Assembly (NCBI RefSeq): GCF_016859125.1
Contig: NZ_CP069338.1
Location: 558,001-622,000, forward strand
From: Archangium violaceum
Lineage (GTDB): Bacteria; Myxococcota; Myxococcia; Myxococcales; Myxococcaceae
Direction: 5' to 3'
Length of the DNA stretch: 64,000 nucleotides
A program made the translations under genes and the position numbers. Positions 38,387 through 48,862 of the stretch are shown here, in pieces. Below the pieces are notes generated by a model that worked only from the letters and a program-made list of their open reading frames with translations, made no database searches and had not been told where the DNA came from. Positions within the stretch are counted from its first letter, which is position 1. The number at the start of each line of letters is the position of its first letter.

Positions 38387-41098
38387 CTACTTCGACAGCG
38401 TGCGGTATTTCTCGAACAGGGCCTGCTGGCGGCTGGTGAGCGGCACCTGCCGGCCTCCCAGCCACATGCCCAGGGGGCGGCTGCTCAACTCCAATGGATC
38501 TCCGTTCCACAGCACCAGGTCCGCGACCTGCCCCGCCGCCACCTGTCCGCCCTCCGTGCCGAACGCCTCCGTCACGTTGGACGTGATGGCGCGCAGTGCG
38601 TCCGCGTAGGGCAGCCCCCACGCCACCGCGTTGCCCGCCTCCTGCGCCAGCGTGCGCACCATGTGCGGCTCCCCCATCGTGGAGATGAGTACCTTCACCC
38701 CCGCCTCGTTCAGCAGCGCCGCCGCGTCCAGCCGGCTGTTCAGCCCATCGAAGTTCGAGGGCAGGTTCTGCGTGGGCTGCACGATGACCGGCACCTTCGC
38801 CGCCGCCAGCTCCGGCGCCACCATCCACGCCTCGCGCCCTCCGGCGATCAGCACCTTCAGCCCGAACTCGCGCCCGAGCGCCAGCGCCGCCCGGATGTCC
38901 GACACCCGGTTCGCCGTCACCACCACCGGCATCGTCCCCGCCAACGCCGGCTGCAGCGACTCCAGATCCAACCGGCTCGCCGACAGCGTGCGCATGCGGT
39001 TCTGCTCGAAGTCCCCCCGGCGCTTGTTGTACTCGCGCGCGTCGAACAGCAACTCACGCAGCCGCTCGAGCACCAGCGAGCGGGGACCCGACACCGCGTC
39101 CCGGCCACTCACGCCCAGGTGGATGTGCAGGGCCAGCGGCGCACGGCGCACCGTGCCGTCCGTGCTCACCCACGCGCTCTGCCCGGACACCAGCCCGCCC
39201 ATCGGCACCACGCCCGCCGTGGTGACTCCGCCCAGCCGCGCCACCGGGAACGTCTCCGCCGCCGGGTTGAGGCTGTCCACGGCCCGCAGCGCCGCGCGGA
39301 TCGGATTCTTCACCGCCTCGCCCCGCAGGGAGTCGTCCACCGTGGACTCCTCCGCTCCAATCTCCACCACTCCCAGGCTGGTGAGAGGATCCACGAAGCC
39401 CGGCGCCAGCACCCTCCCCTCGCCGTCCACCGTGCGGCACCCCGAGGGCACCGCGCCGGCCGCCCCCCTCGTCCCCACCCGCGTCACCTTCCCGTTCTCC
39501 ACCAGCACCGAGGCATGCGCCATCCACGTGCCGTTGGAGAGCACGGCCACGTCCTGGAACGAGGTGCACGAGGCCTCGGCCTTCAGCTCGAGCGGCCGGG
39601 CGCACCGCGCGTCCTTCGTGGGCTCGCAGCGCACGTCGAGCCCCGCGTCCTTCAGGGCCGGCAACGCAGAGGGCCGCGCCACCAGCTTCGCCGCGGCCTC
39701 CACGCGCTCGCCCAGCTCGAAGTCACTCGCATCCACGACGCCCCGGTCCGCGTCATAGGTGACGACCCCATCCGCCCAGACGCGCTGCGCGCGGGCGTAG
39801 ACGGACAGCGGGTGGTTCTTCCACAGCACCACGTCCGCCATCTTCCCCGGCTCCAGCGAGCCCGTCCTGTCCTCCACCCCCATCACCCACGCGGGGTTGA
39901 GCGTCACCCAGCGCAGCGCCTCCTCCTCGGAGATGGGGACACCGGACTCGCGCGCCCGCCACAGCGCCTTGCCCGCCTCCTGGTTGAGCCGCTGGATGCC
40001 CAGCGCCGAGTCCGAGTGGATGACGGCGCGTCCGCCCGCCTGCGACACCAGCGCCGCGTTCTCGGGAATCCCGTCCCAGGCCTCCATCTTGAAGCCCCAC
40101 CAGTCCGCCCACGTGGCCACCGCCACCTGCTTCGCCGCCAGCTGATCTCTCAGCTTGTAGGCCTCCAGCGAGTGGTGGAAGGCTCGGATGGAGTAGCCGA
40201 ACTCGTCGGCCACCTGGAGCATCACCGCCATCTCGTCCGCCCGGTAGCAGTGGTTCTGCACGAGGATGTTGCCGCGCATCACCTCCACCAGCGTCTCCAG
40301 CTGCAAATCGCGCAGCGGCGCGGGTCCGGCCTCCTCGGGCTTCTTGTCGTGCTTCTTCTTCCAGTCCTCCTGGCGCTCCATGTACTCGCGCGCCCTGGCG
40401 AAGGCCTGGCGATAGCCGGCCACGTTGCCCATGCGCGTGGAGGGCGCGCGGTGCTGGCCCATTCCATAGACGCGGCGCGGGTTCTCGCCGCACGCCATCT
40501 TCAGGCCGTCCTTCGCGCCGGGAAAGCGCATCTCCGCCGCCGAGCGTCCGAAGTGCAGCTTCACCGGGAAGCCGCGTCCGCCAATGAGGTTGGCGCTGCC
40601 GGGCAGCACCAGCATGGACGTGATGCCGCCCGCCGCCGCCCGGCGCAGCCCCGGATCCTGCGGCCAGAAGGAGTGCTCGGCGGAGACCTCGGCCGTCACC
40701 GGAGCCGTGGCCTCGTTGCCGTCACTGGTGGAGCTGGTTTCCGGCGAGGCGTACACGCCCAGGTGGCTGTGGGCGTCGATGATGCCCGGCGTCACGTACA
40801 GGCCCGTGCCATCCACCTCCTCGGCTCCGGGCGGGGTGGCCACGTCCGCATTCCGGCCCACGGCGAGAATCTTCCCGTCCGCGAAGGCGATGGCACCGTC
40901 CTCGATGGCCGGCCCCGTGGCGGGCATCACCGTGGCGTGCCGCACCACCACCGGGCGCTCCTGGCGGAAGGTGGCCGCGGGGGTGGAGGCGCTCGCGGTG
41001 TTGGACCCGGCGGAGACGGGCCCGGCCGAAGTATTGGAGGCAGACGGAACGGTCGCGCAGGAGGTCAACAGCAACAGGGAGAGGTGGCGATAGCGCAT
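38387..41098 (-). CDS. Tandem amidohydrolase lipoprotein
   Basis: A 903-residue lipoprotein (lipobox LLLTSC) with two amidohydrolase modules in one chain. The first has [19 protein letters not shown], later [13 protein letters not shown] and [19 protein letters not shown]. The second begins near residue 560 with [23 protein letters not shown], in which the HxH metal ligands are replaced. It ends with [34 protein letters not shown]. Imidazolonepropionase-like periplasmic amidohydrolases with this layout occur in several phyla; the substrate is unknown. It is divergent from the sigma-54 activator with only 36 bases between starts, so the promoters must overlap. Confidence 0.85.
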   Translation of the reverse strand: MRYRHLSLLLLTSCATVPSASNTSAGPVSAGSNTASASTPAATFRQERPVVVRHATVMPATGPAIEDGAIAFADGKILAVGRNADVATPPGAEEVDGTGLYVTPGIIDAHSHLGVYASPETSSTSDGNEATAPVTAEVSAEHSFWPQDPGLRRAAAGGITSMLVLPGSANLIGGRGFPVKLHFGRSAAEMRFPGAKDGLKMACGENPRRVYGMGQHRAPSTRMGNVAGYRQAFARAREYMERQEDWKKKHDKKPEEAGPAPLRDLQLETLVEVMRGNILVQNHCYRADEMAVMLQVADEFGYSIRAFHHSLEAYKLRDQLAAKQVAVATWADWWGFKMEAWDGIPENAALVSQAGGRAVIHSDSALGIQRLNQEAGKALWRARESGVPISEEEALRWVTLNPAWVMGVEDRTGSLEPGKMADVVLWKNHPLSVYARAQRVWADGVVTYDADRGVVDASDFELGERVEAAAKLVARPSALPALKDAGLDVRCEPTKDARCARPLELKAEASCTSFQDVAVLSNGTWMAHASVLVENGKVTRVGTRGAAGAVPSGCRTVDGEGRVLAPGFVDPLTSLGVVEIGAEESTVDDSLRGEAVKNPIRAALRAVDSLNPAAETFPVARLGGVTTAGVVPMGGLVSGQSAWVSTDGTVRRAPLALHIHLGVSGRDAVSGPRSLVLERLRELLFDAREYNKRRGDFEQNRMRTLSASRLDLESLQPALAGTMPVVVTANRVSDIRAALALGREFGLKVLIAGGREAWMVAPELAAAKVPVIVQPTQNLPSNFDGLNSRLDAAALLNEAGVKVLISTMGEPHMVRTLAQEAGNAVAWGLPYADALRAITSNVTEAFGTEGGQVAAGQVADLVLWNGDPLELSSRPLGMWLGGRQVPLTSRQQALFEKYRTLSK

Positions 41099-41134
41099 GG
41101 CCGCCCTCGTATCACGATAGAATCTGGGGCGCCC

Positions 41135-42436
41135 ATGACCTCCGCTCCCCCAGTCCCCAGCCCCACGCACACGGTCCTCGGCGAGAGGGCTCGAGGAGAA
41201 AGGCTCGCGGCACAGCGGTTCCACCTGGTGTTGCTGGACACCGAGCACGCCGGCACCGTCTTCCCGATCGGCGGCGAGCTTCTGCGCATCGGCAAGGCGC
41301 CGGACAACGACGTCGTGCTCGACCACCCCAGCGTCAGCCGCAGCCACCTGCTGGTGCGCCGTCAGGGGGACCGGTTCCTGGTGCAGGACCTCGGCTCCAC
41401 CCGAGGCACGCTCCTCGATGGCGCCCAGGTGCGCGAGGCCTGGCTGCGGCCCGGTGCCCTCATCGCGGTGGGCGACGTGCGGCTGCGCTTCAGTCCCCAG
41501 GTGGCCCCGGTGGAGATCGCTCCCTCCGCCGAGGACACGCTGGGCGAGCTGGTGGGCCGCGGCGTGCCGATGCGGCAGATCTTCGCGCTCCTCCAACGCA
41601 TCGCCCCCACGGACTCCTCGGTGCTGCTGGTGGGCGAGACGGGCACGGGCAAGGGCGCCGCGGCCAGGGCGCTGCACAAGCGCTCCCCGCGCGCGTCGGG
41701 GCCGCTCGTGGTGTTCGACTGCGCCTCGGTGTCGGACTCGCTCATCGAGAGCGAGCTGTTCGGCCACGAGAAGGGCGCCCTCACCGGCGCGGTGGGCCAG
41801 CGCACCGGCTGCCTGGAGCGCGCGCACGGAGGCACCCTCTTCTTGAATGAGATCGACGCGCTCGCCCTGGAGCCGCAGCTCAGGTTGCTGCGCGCCATCG
41901 AGGACCGGGAGCTCCACCGGCTCGGCGCGCCGGAGCCCGTGCCCTTCGACGCGCGCATCATCGTGGCGAGCAGGAAGGACCTGTGGGCGCAGACGCAGGC
42001 GGGCCGCTTCCGCGAGGACCTGTACTTCCGGCTGTCCGTCTTCACGGTGACGCTGCCGCCGCTGCGCGACCGCAAGGAGGACATCGCCGTGCTGGTGGAT
42101 GCCTTCGGAGGCGAGGGGTCGTGGGCGCGGCTGCCGGAGAAGGTGCGCGAGCAGTTCCTCGGGCACACGTGGCCGGGCAACGTGCGCGAGCTGCGCGACG
42201 CCATCGAACGCGCCCGGCCCCCCTCCACGGGCGAGCTGCTCCCGGTGGCGTACTCGGGCCCCTTCAAAGCGTGCAAGGACGAGCTGGTGCGCGCCTTCGA
42301 GCGCGAGTACCTCACCCGGCTGCTCAGTCACACCAAGGGCAACATCGCCCGCGCCGCGCGCGAGGCCGGGTTGGATCGCAAGTACCTCTACTCGCTGCTG
42401 CACAAGTACGGACTGGTGCAGAGCGAGGGGGACTGA
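41135..42436 (+). CDS. FHA-domain sigma-54-dependent transcriptional activator
   Basis: A 433-residue enhancer-binding protein. The N-terminal FHA domain (about residues 45-115: [40 protein letters not shown]) replaces the usual receiver and links activity to Ser/Thr phosphorylation, a layout known as common in myxobacteria. The AAA+ domain has Walker A GETGTGKG near residue 167 and Walker B LFLNEIDA. The sigma-54 contact loop reads GALTGA instead of GAFTGA, a Phe-to-Leu change. The C-terminal Fis-type helix-turn-helix is [26 protein letters not shown]. Its stop is one base from the convergent EAD1-trypsin stop. Confidence 0.93.
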   Translation: MTSAPPVPSPTHTVLGERARGERLAAQRFHLVLLDTEHAGTVFPIGGELLRIGKAPDNDVVLDHPSVSRSHLLVRRQGDRFLVQDLGSTRGTLLDGAQVREAWLRPGALIAVGDVRLRFSPQVAPVEIAPSAEDTLGELVGRGVPMRQIFALLQRIAPTDSSVLLVGETGTGKGAAARALHKRSPRASGPLVVFDCASVSDSLIESELFGHEKGALTGAVGQRTGCLERAHGGTLFLNEIDALALEPQLRLLRAIEDRELHRLGAPEPVPFDARIIVASRKDLWAQTQAGRFREDLYFRLSVFTVTLPPLRDRKEDIAVLVDAFGGEGSWARLPEKVREQFLGHTWPGNVRELRDAIERARPPSTGELLPVAYSGPFKACKDELVRAFEREYLTRLLSHTKGNIARAAREAGLDRKYLYSLLHKYGLVQSEGD

Positions 42437-42437
42437 C

Positions 42438-43487
42438 TCAATCCCAGCCGAGCTGTGCGCGCACCGCGTCCGGCAGGTGGGCGCGGAGGGTGGACAGGGG
42501 AATGCCCTCGTTGAACCGCGCCTGGAACGCGGGCTCTCCGCCGTGGTGGAGCGCCACCAGCGTCCAGTCCTGGTTGAAGCAGGGAGAGCCGGAGGAGCCT
42601 CCCAGGGTATTGGTCCGATACGTCACCCGGGTCCGGGCCGCGTTCACCGCGATGACGCCGTGGGTCTCGATGGCCAGCCGCGACCGCGCCCCCTGAGGAG
42701 GCTGGACGATGATGACCGGCGAGCCGGGCGCGAAGTCGTATGCGTCCGCGGGAACCTCGAGCCAGCCGCGGATCCTCCTCCCATCGATGAGCTCCCGCCC
42801 TGGCTCGTCCCTCACCCGCAGCAAGGCGTAGTCCAGCTCCTCCACCGTCGCCTCCCGGAGCTTGGGGTTCATCAAGTCGACCGGGCTATGGGGGCTGGAA
42901 TCGAGCAGCCAATCCCGCGCCAGCCCATGGCGCCTGCCCTCCGGCGCGGAGCCCGCCTCCGAGCGCTGGTAGTCGAAGCGCAACCCCACGAGCTCCGGGG
43001 ACACCGTCCCCCTGAGCACCTCGTGCACCACATGGTGATTGGTGAGCACCAGGTCGGGAGCGACCAGGAAGCCCGTCCCCACCGCCCTGCCCGCGAGCTC
43101 CACCCGGCAGACCTGCCGTTCGATGGCCTCGAGCCTCTCACGCCAGCGCATGGGGTCCAGACGGGAGCGGGTGTCGACGAGCAGCTTCTCGAGCGTGGGG
43201 CCAGGAGCCTCGCGCTGGATGGAGGCCGAGTACTCCTGGACGAAGGCCTCGAGCCGTGGATTGCCGGGAGAGTCCCGCACGGCGCCCTGGATGAGCTCGT
43301 GGGTCCACCCCTCCCGCTCGGCCTCCTGGATGAGTTGGAACACGCGCTCGCGCGGCGGCCCGTCGGTGAAGTCGTCCAGGTCCCGGTTCAGCGTGGACCG
43401 GACCAGGTGTTGGAGGAGCCGCAATCGGGGAAAAGCGCTGAGCAGCGCTTCGGACAACCTCGCCCGCTGGGCTCCCGTCAGTTCCAT
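42438..43487 (-). CDS. EAD1-trypsin: effector-associated domain fused to a serine protease
   Basis: A 349-residue protein. Residues 1-90 resemble effector-associated domain 1 ([55 protein letters not shown]), a death-like adaptor described in multi-component bacterial conflict systems. Residues 115-340 form a trypsin-like protease with a full triad: His in LTNHHVVH near 152, Asp in LDYALLRV near 218 and Ser in GGSSGSPCF near 295. There is no signal peptide, so it should act in the cytoplasm. In such systems EAD1 pairs with the same domain on an NTPase or sensor encoded elsewhere. It starts 25 bases after the MYXO-CTERM gene on the same strand. Confidence 0.85.
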   Translation of the reverse strand: MELTGAQRARLSEALLSAFPRLRLLQHLVRSTLNRDLDDFTDGPPRERVFQLIQEAEREGWTHELIQGAVRDSPGNPRLEAFVQEYSASIQREAPGPTLEKLLVDTRSRLDPMRWRERLEAIERQVCRVELAGRAVGTGFLVAPDLVLTNHHVVHEVLRGTVSPELVGLRFDYQRSEAGSAPEGRRHGLARDWLLDSSPHSPVDLMNPKLREATVEELDYALLRVRDEPGRELIDGRRIRGWLEVPADAYDFAPGSPVIIVQPPQGARSRLAIETHGVIAVNAARTRVTYRTNTLGGSSGSPCFNQDWTLVALHHGGEPAFQARFNEGIPLSTLRAHLPDAVRAQLGWD

Positions 43488-43512
43488 GCATGGGCTCCGC
43501 GTCGCATGGCTG

Positions 43513-45504
43513 TCAGGAGGAACGACGGCGGCGCGCCATCAGCGGAGCGAGTGCGCCCAGCAGCAGCCAGGGCGCGTCCGCCGCGAGGCCCGAGGTGCAG
43601 CCACACCCGGACTCCGTCGTACTCGGGGCGGCCCCCACCTTCACGGAGAAGGAGCAGGTCGCCGCGTTGCCCGAGGCGTCGGTCGCCGTGACCTGCACCC
43701 GGGTATCGCCCGGAGGGAAGGTGGCACCGGGCGGCGTGGAGTAGTCGAGGATGACGTCCGAGGCGGTATCCATCGCCTGCGCTGGCGAGTAGTTGATCAC
43801 CGCGCCCTCCCGGCTGGTGGCGGAGGCCTCCACGTCCGCCGGGCAGGTGAGGAGGGGTGCCCGGGTGTCCTTCACCGCCACCGTGAAGGTACAGGTATTG
43901 GTGTTGCCCGCGGCGTCGGTGGCCGTGACGGTCACCACGTTGTCCTTCACGGGGAAGGCCGTCCCGGACTCCTGGCTGTAGCTCACCGTGGGCGCCACCG
44001 CGCCGTCATCGGAAGCCCGCGCGGGGCCGTAGCCCACCAGGGCGCCAGAGCGGCCCGTGGCCTCCACCGTCACGCTCTCCGGGCAGGTGAGGCTCGGCGG
44101 AGTGCAGTCGCCGAAGAAGGCCGGGGAGACCGAGTACGGCTCCCGTCCCCGGAGCCCATCATCGGCGGAGAAGTAGAGGGCGTCGCCCGTGAACGTCAGC
44201 TGCTGTGGATCCCGGATGGCCAGCTCGGGCGCCGCCAGCCGGGTTCCCTCCTCCGTCCCATCACTCATCCACAGATTGAAGCCGTTGCCATCGTCCGCCG
44301 AGAAGAAGAGCATCGAGCCCCCCGCCGTCAGCGACTGCGGCGACGAGCCCAGGCTCCCGGCGCGGAGCTCCTTGACGAGCACCGTGCCCTCCTCCGTCCC
44401 ATCGCTCTTCCATAGCTCGACACCGCTGACGCCATCATTCGCGGTGAAGTAGAGCGTTCCGTTCAGGTCGGTGAAGGCGTTCGGGGTCGAGCCCGTGCTC
44501 CCTTCGAAGATGTCCGCGAGGAGCCTCGTGCCCTGCTCCGTCCCGTCACTCACCCACGGCTCGGAGCCGTACTCGGCGTCCTTCAAGCGGAAGAAGAGCT
44601 TGTCCCCCGCGGCCTTCAAGCTCTCGGGCGAGGTGATCGTCCTGCCCGCGCTGTCCTTGACGCGCACCGTGCCCGCTTCCGTCCCATCGCTCTTCCACAG
44701 CTCGCTGGCGGCGGTGCCGTCGGTGGCCGTGAAGTAGAGCGTGCCGCCCACCACCGTCAGTTGCCCCGGGTTGGCGTTGGTGGCTCCCGGCGCGATGTCC
44801 TTGACGAGCCTCGTGCCCGCTCGAGTCCCGTCGCTCGTCCACAACTCGAAGCCGTGGATGCCATCATCCGCGGCGAAGAAGAGGGTGTCGTTGCCCAGGA
44901 GCCTCATCGACCTGGCGGTGATGGAGCTGCGATCGCCGGGCAGGATGTCCGCGACGAGCTTCGTGCCATGGAACGTCCCATCGGTCTCCCACAACTCCCG
45001 GCCCGCCACATGGTCCGCGGCGGCGAGGAAGATCTTCCCGTTCATCACGAGCATGTCGGTGATGCCGCTGGCTTCCAGCCCCTCGCCAATCTCCCGCACC
45101 ATCACCGTGCCGGCTTCCGTCCCATCGCTCCTGAAGAGCTCGGATCCGTGCACACCGTCATTCGCGGAGAAGAGGAGCACCCCGTCCAGCGCGGTCATCA
45201 GGCTCGGCCGCGAACCCGCCGCCCCGGGGTTGATGTCCTTGACGCGCACCGTGCCGTCTTCCGTCCCGTCGCTCTTCCACAGCTCGGCCCCGGACTCTCC
45301 GTCGCTCGCGACGAAGTAGAGCGTCCCGCCCATGCGCAGGAAGGAGGAGGGCGACGAGCTGTCCGACCCCCTGGCCACGTCCTTCATCGCCGCGGGAGGA
45401 CGGCACCCGGGGAGCGGAGTGGCCTCCGCATGAGCCAACGGGGCGCTCCCCCCCGTCAGCACGAGCGCCAGGGGACACAGCCACTCCAGGGTCCGACGAG
45501 ACAT
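43513..45504 (-). CDS. Surface propeller protein with ELWxSDGT repeats, HYR domains and MYXO-CTERM tail
   Basis: A 663-residue exported protein with a signal peptide ending near APLAHA and GGAGGGAG before the ATG. About eight units of 45-50 residues each carry DG-x-ELWKSDGT-x-GT and probably form a beta-propeller. Two HYR (Ig-like) domains follow (PPSLTCPESVTVEATGRSG, APLLTCPADVEASATS). The C terminus has a Cys-containing lead-in (SGCGCTSG), a hydrophobic helix and RRRRSS, the MYXO-CTERM sorting signal for cell-surface attachment in myxobacteria. Probably an adhesion or matrix protein; the ligand is unknown. Confidence 0.88.
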   Translation of the reverse strand: MSRRTLEWLCPLALVLTGGSAPLAHAEATPLPGCRPPAAMKDVARGSDSSSPSSFLRMGGTLYFVASDGESGAELWKSDGTEDGTVRVKDINPGAAGSRPSLMTALDGVLLFSANDGVHGSELFRSDGTEAGTVMVREIGEGLEASGITDMLVMNGKIFLAAADHVAGRELWETDGTFHGTKLVADILPGDRSSITARSMRLLGNDTLFFAADDGIHGFELWTSDGTRAGTRLVKDIAPGATNANPGQLTVVGGTLYFTATDGTAASELWKSDGTEAGTVRVKDSAGRTITSPESLKAAGDKLFFRLKDAEYGSEPWVSDGTEQGTRLLADIFEGSTGSTPNAFTDLNGTLYFTANDGVSGVELWKSDGTEEGTVLVKELRAGSLGSSPQSLTAGGSMLFFSADDGNGFNLWMSDGTEEGTRLAAPELAIRDPQQLTFTGDALYFSADDGLRGREPYSVSPAFFGDCTPPSLTCPESVTVEATGRSGALVGYGPARASDDGAVAPTVSYSQESGTAFPVKDNVVTVTATDAAGNTNTCTFTVAVKDTRAPLLTCPADVEASATSREGAVINYSPAQAMDTASDVILDYSTPPGATFPPGDTRVQVTATDASGNAATCSFSVKVGAAPSTTESGCGCTSGLAADAPWLLLGALAPLMARRRRSS

Positions 45505-45550
45505 CCACTCCCTCCTTCTCCAGACGGAGTGCGCCCCACGCGGGCGCACG

Positions 45551-45604
45551 AAAAAACACAGGGGGCGCGGGGCCCGGGGAGTGTCCCGGGAGCCTCGCGC
45601 CCCC
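45551..45604 (-). terminator. Strong intrinsic terminator after the Kelch lipoprotein
   Basis: A stem of about 18 bp (GGGGGCGCGGGG with CCTCGCGCCCCC, continuing CCCGGG/CCCGGG) with one 2-base bulge and a 6-base loop is followed on the minus strand by TGTGTTTTTT. This is a textbook Rho-independent terminator, placed about 70 bases past the Kelch gene stop. Confidence 0.85.
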
Positions 45605-45676
45605 TGCATGAAAGCCTGCTACGCCTTGGTTTGCATCACCGGGAGGGCGACGGACGCCCCCCCGGTCCCCGAGCGA

Positions 45677-48523
45677 TTACAGCTCGTTCAGGTCGTAGTA
45701 CTCGGCCGACGCGTTGTCGTGGTTGCTGACGCCGCCCACCGCGAGCACCGTGCCGTTGTTGAGCAGGGTCGCCGTGTGACGGTAGCGGTCCACGTTCATG
45801 AACGCCGTGACGCTCCACTTGCCCGTCGCCGGGTCATACAGCTCGGAGGCGGTCATGATGCCCGTGAGCTGGTGGTAGCCACCAGCCACCAGCACACGGC
45901 CGTCCGGCAGCAGGTTGGCGGTGTGCCACTTGCGCGGCTCCTTCATGCTGCCCGTGGCCGTCCAGGTGTTGGCCGCCGGGTCATACAGCTCCGCCGAGGA
46001 GCTCAGCGCCACGTCGATGCCCGCACCGCCCGCCACCAGCACCTTGCCGTTGGGCAGCAGGGTGGCCGTGTGAGAGGAGCGGCCAGCGCCCATGCTCGCC
46101 ACGCTCGTCCACGTCCCGGAGGCCGGGTCGTAGATTTCCGCGGAGTTGATGAGGGCGTCGGAGGCATCGCTGCCGCCCGTCACCAGCACCTTGCCGCCAG
46201 GCAGCAGGGTCATGGTGTGGTAGGCGCGCGCCGTCTGCATGCTGCCGGTGTACGTCCAGGAGCCCGTGGCCGGATCATACAGCTCGGCCGAGGCGAAGAC
46301 GTTGCCGTCGTACTCGGTGACGCGACCACCGGCCACCAGCACCTTGCCGTTGGGCAGCAGCACCGCCGAGTGGTGGAAGCGCTGCTGGTTGAGCTGACCC
46401 GCCGGCTTCCACTTGCCGATCGCGGGGACATACAGCTCCGCGGTGGCGTCGGTGATGGGGCACGAGCCGCCGCCCGTGATGAGCACGCGGCCATCCTGCA
46501 GCTTGGTGGCCGTGTGACCGCGGTGCGCGCCCAGGGTGTTGCCCGTAGCGGACCAGGTCTTGGTCTCCGGGTTGTACAGCTCCGAGGTGGTGTTGAAACC
46601 ACCGGCCACCAGCACCCGGCCGTCGTCCAGCAGGGTGGCGGTGTGCAGCATGCGCGGCAGGGCCATGCTGCCCGTCAGAATCCAGCCGCCGTGCCGGTCC
46701 TCGCACTCGCCGGAGGGGCCCGGAATCACGGTGACGGTACGGGTGGCGGTGCCCACGTGGCCCGCCGCGTCCTTCACCGTGTAGGTGAGGGTGTAGGTGC
46801 CCGCGACCTTGGTGTTGACGGAGCCGGAGACGGTCACCGCGGAGCTCAGGTCACCCTGGCAGGCGTCATTGGCCCTGGCGCCGGCCTCGACGTACGCGTT
46901 GCCGCACGTCATGGTGATGGAGGGGTAGCCGGACACCGTCACGACCGGAGCCTGGGTATCGCTCACCGTCACCGTGCTGGTGCAGGTGGCGGTGTTGCCA
47001 GCGGAATCCCTGCCGGTGTGCGTGACGGGGGTGCTGCCCACCGGGAAGCGGCCGGCGCCGGGGCTGCTGGAGTACGTCGCGTCGCTGCAGTTGTCATCGC
47101 CGTACGCCTGGCCCGGGTCCACGTTCGCACCGCCCGAGACGCACTCGGCCGACACGTTGGCCGGGCAGGTGATGGACGGAGCCGTGGTGTCGACGACGGT
47201 CACCGTCGCCGTGCAGGAGGACCGCTGGCCCGCCGAGTCGACGCAGGTGAGCGTCGCCGGGGTGGAGCCCAGAGCGAAGTTGCTCGGAGACTGGGTGCAG
47301 CCCGTCAGGTCACCGTCCGGGTCATACGAGCCGTTGTCGATGTTGATGAGGCTGCCGGAGACGGAGCAGACGAGGCTGTCGGCCGACACGGTGACATCCT
47401 TGCAGAGCGCCACCGGAGGACGGGGAACGGCGACCAGCCGGCAGGAAGCGCTGCAGGAGCCGGAGCCGTTGGAGGCACCGGTGTCGCACTCCTCACCGGG
47501 GTCCAGCGTGCCGTCACCGCACCAGTGCAGACGGCACACGGACGAGCAGGCCGTGCCGGGCACGCCGTTGCTGGCGCCCGTGTCGCACTCCTCGGGGTAC
47601 TGCATCACGCCGTCGCCGCAACGCACGGGGATGGCACCGCGCGCCAGGACGTAGGGCACGCCGTGCGAGCCGTCCGCGAAGTCCATGGAGCCCGGCAGGC
47701 GCGCGCCGTAGGTCGGGTCACGCGCGATGACGAGCGGGGTGAAGTTGGCGGCCGGGAAGGAGTCGAAGGCCTCGTGAACGGAGCAGCTCCAGTTGGAGAG
47801 TTGCGCGTCCGTCACGCCATCGAGGGCCGCGTGGGTGGCCACGATGTGGGCGTTGTCGTAGCAGCCCACGCCCGTCACGGTGAAGGTGCCGAACGGCTCG
47901 AGCACCGGCACCACCGTGTTGGCCGCGGTCCCGTGGTAGTAGCAGCTCAGGTTGATATAGGCACCCGTCTTGCCCTCCTGAGCGGCGGCGAACTTGACGG
48001 AGTTCTGGGAGAACAGATCCGCCGCGTGGTACACGGGGTCGGTTCCCACGACGATGACGTTACCGTCGACCACCGGGCCCCAGATCTCGCGGGTCTCCTC
48101 GACCACGGAGATCAGGCTCGGGCTGGTGCTGCACGTGGGGTCCCCCAGGATGATGGCGCGATAGGTGGCGAAGTCCGCCGAGGTCTTCGCGGCCCACTCC
48201 GCGTCGGAGACGACCTCCACCGCGTAGCCCAGGCTCAAGGCGGCCTGCGCCTCGACACTGTATTCACCATCGGTGACCGTACCGGCCAGGACGAGGACCT
48301 TGTTGCTGCTGCCAAGGCCCTGCGGGCGCGTGCTCACGGCCGAGGGCGGCACCGCCGACCTCGACTCCTGGCTCGCACCCTCCGAACTCGATGGCGCTCC
48401 GCCGCCGCAGGCCGCGAGCAACAGCACGCTCAGGGCCATCAACGTCCGGCTGCGGAAACCACTCCAACTCTTCTCGTGGGTATCAGACGGCATCCGTACC
48501 CCCTCCCCTATGTTCAGACGCAT
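45677..48523 (-). CDS. Kelch-repeat surface lipoprotein with Ig-like and cysteine-rich repeats
   Basis: A 948-residue lipoprotein (lipobox VLLLAAC near residue 38). After a globular N-terminal domain come two Myxococcus-type cysteine-rich repeats ([38 protein letters not shown]), then HYR/Ig-like domains ([33 protein letters not shown]). About six to seven Kelch units follow ([48 protein letters not shown]), forming a propeller. Two starts are possible: this ATG with GAAGGAGAG, or MPSDTHEK ten codons in with GGGGAGGGGG. The latter gives a more normal signal peptide. Probably a surface or matrix protein. Confidence 0.87.
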   Translation of the reverse strand: MRLNIGEGVRMPSDTHEKSWSGFRSRTLMALSVLLLAACGGGAPSSSEGASQESRSAVPPSAVSTRPQGLGSSNKVLVLAGTVTDGEYSVEAQAALSLGYAVEVVSDAEWAAKTSADFATYRAIILGDPTCSTSPSLISVVEETREIWGPVVDGNVIVVGTDPVYHAADLFSQNSVKFAAAQEGKTGAYINLSCYYHGTAANTVVPVLEPFGTFTVTGVGCYDNAHIVATHAALDGVTDAQLSNWSCSVHEAFDSFPAANFTPLVIARDPTYGARLPGSMDFADGSHGVPYVLARGAIPVRCGDGVMQYPEECDTGASNGVPGTACSSVCRLHWCGDGTLDPGEECDTGASNGSGSCSASCRLVAVPRPPVALCKDVTVSADSLVCSVSGSLINIDNGSYDPDGDLTGCTQSPSNFALGSTPATLTCVDSAGQRSSCTATVTVVDTTAPSITCPANVSAECVSGGANVDPGQAYGDDNCSDATYSSSPGAGRFPVGSTPVTHTGRDSAGNTATCTSTVTVSDTQAPVVTVSGYPSITMTCGNAYVEAGARANDACQGDLSSAVTVSGSVNTKVAGTYTLTYTVKDAAGHVGTATRTVTVIPGPSGECEDRHGGWILTGSMALPRMLHTATLLDDGRVLVAGGFNTTSELYNPETKTWSATGNTLGAHRGHTATKLQDGRVLITGGGSCPITDATAELYVPAIGKWKPAGQLNQQRFHHSAVLLPNGKVLVAGGRVTEYDGNVFASAELYDPATGSWTYTGSMQTARAYHTMTLLPGGKVLVTGGSDASDALINSAEIYDPASGTWTSVASMGAGRSSHTATLLPNGKVLVAGGAGIDVALSSSAELYDPAANTWTATGSMKEPRKWHTANLLPDGRVLVAGGYHQLTGIMTASELYDPATGKWSVTAFMNVDRYRHTATLLNNGTVLAVGGVSNHDNASAEYYDLNEL

Positions 48524-48862
48524 CGCTCTCTCCTTCGAGACGCTTTGCGACGATGGCAGTGAGGTCTGACCTCACCGCGCGTTCTCGGCACTCCCGCTCC
48601 TGGCCGTAATACGTCCGGTACAAGACGGGCGGATGTATTTTTACACCGGGAGCACTCGAAAAATAAAATCAATCTTTCAAGACTGCTATCTATGCAATGT
48701 CGGAATATCGCCTTGGCGACGCAACCCCGCCTCCCAGCGTGGACTGCCGTTCAACGCCGGGCATGTGGACCTTGCGAAAAGGCGCCTGATGTGCGCCCAC
48801 GTGTGGCGGCCACATTCATGCGATGAGCGGGGGCCGTGTCATGTCTGGCCTTACACCCCCCT
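48524..48862. other. Intergenic region upstream of the Kelch gene
   Basis: No gene is supported. Positions about 48630-48710 are much more AT-rich than the surroundings (for example TGTATTTTTACACC and AAAAATAAAATC) and probably hold the Kelch-gene promoter. TGTATTTTTACA contains an imperfect inverted repeat (TGTA/TACA). Beyond the AT-rich patch nothing distinctive is seen. Confidence 0.5.

Noticed and set aside
38273-41134. N-terminal 950-codon extension of the sigma-54 activator frame
   Set aside because: Antisense to the amidohydrolase; FHA-domain alignment and the ATG at 41135 define the real start.
41099-42403. N-terminal extension of the amidohydrolase frame
   Set aside because: Antisense to the sigma-54 activator; the signal peptide at MRYRHLSLL marks the real start.
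45581-48562. 993-residue plus-strand open frame
   Set aside because: Antisense shadow of the Kelch lipoprotein; rich in His/Arg/Gly without domains.
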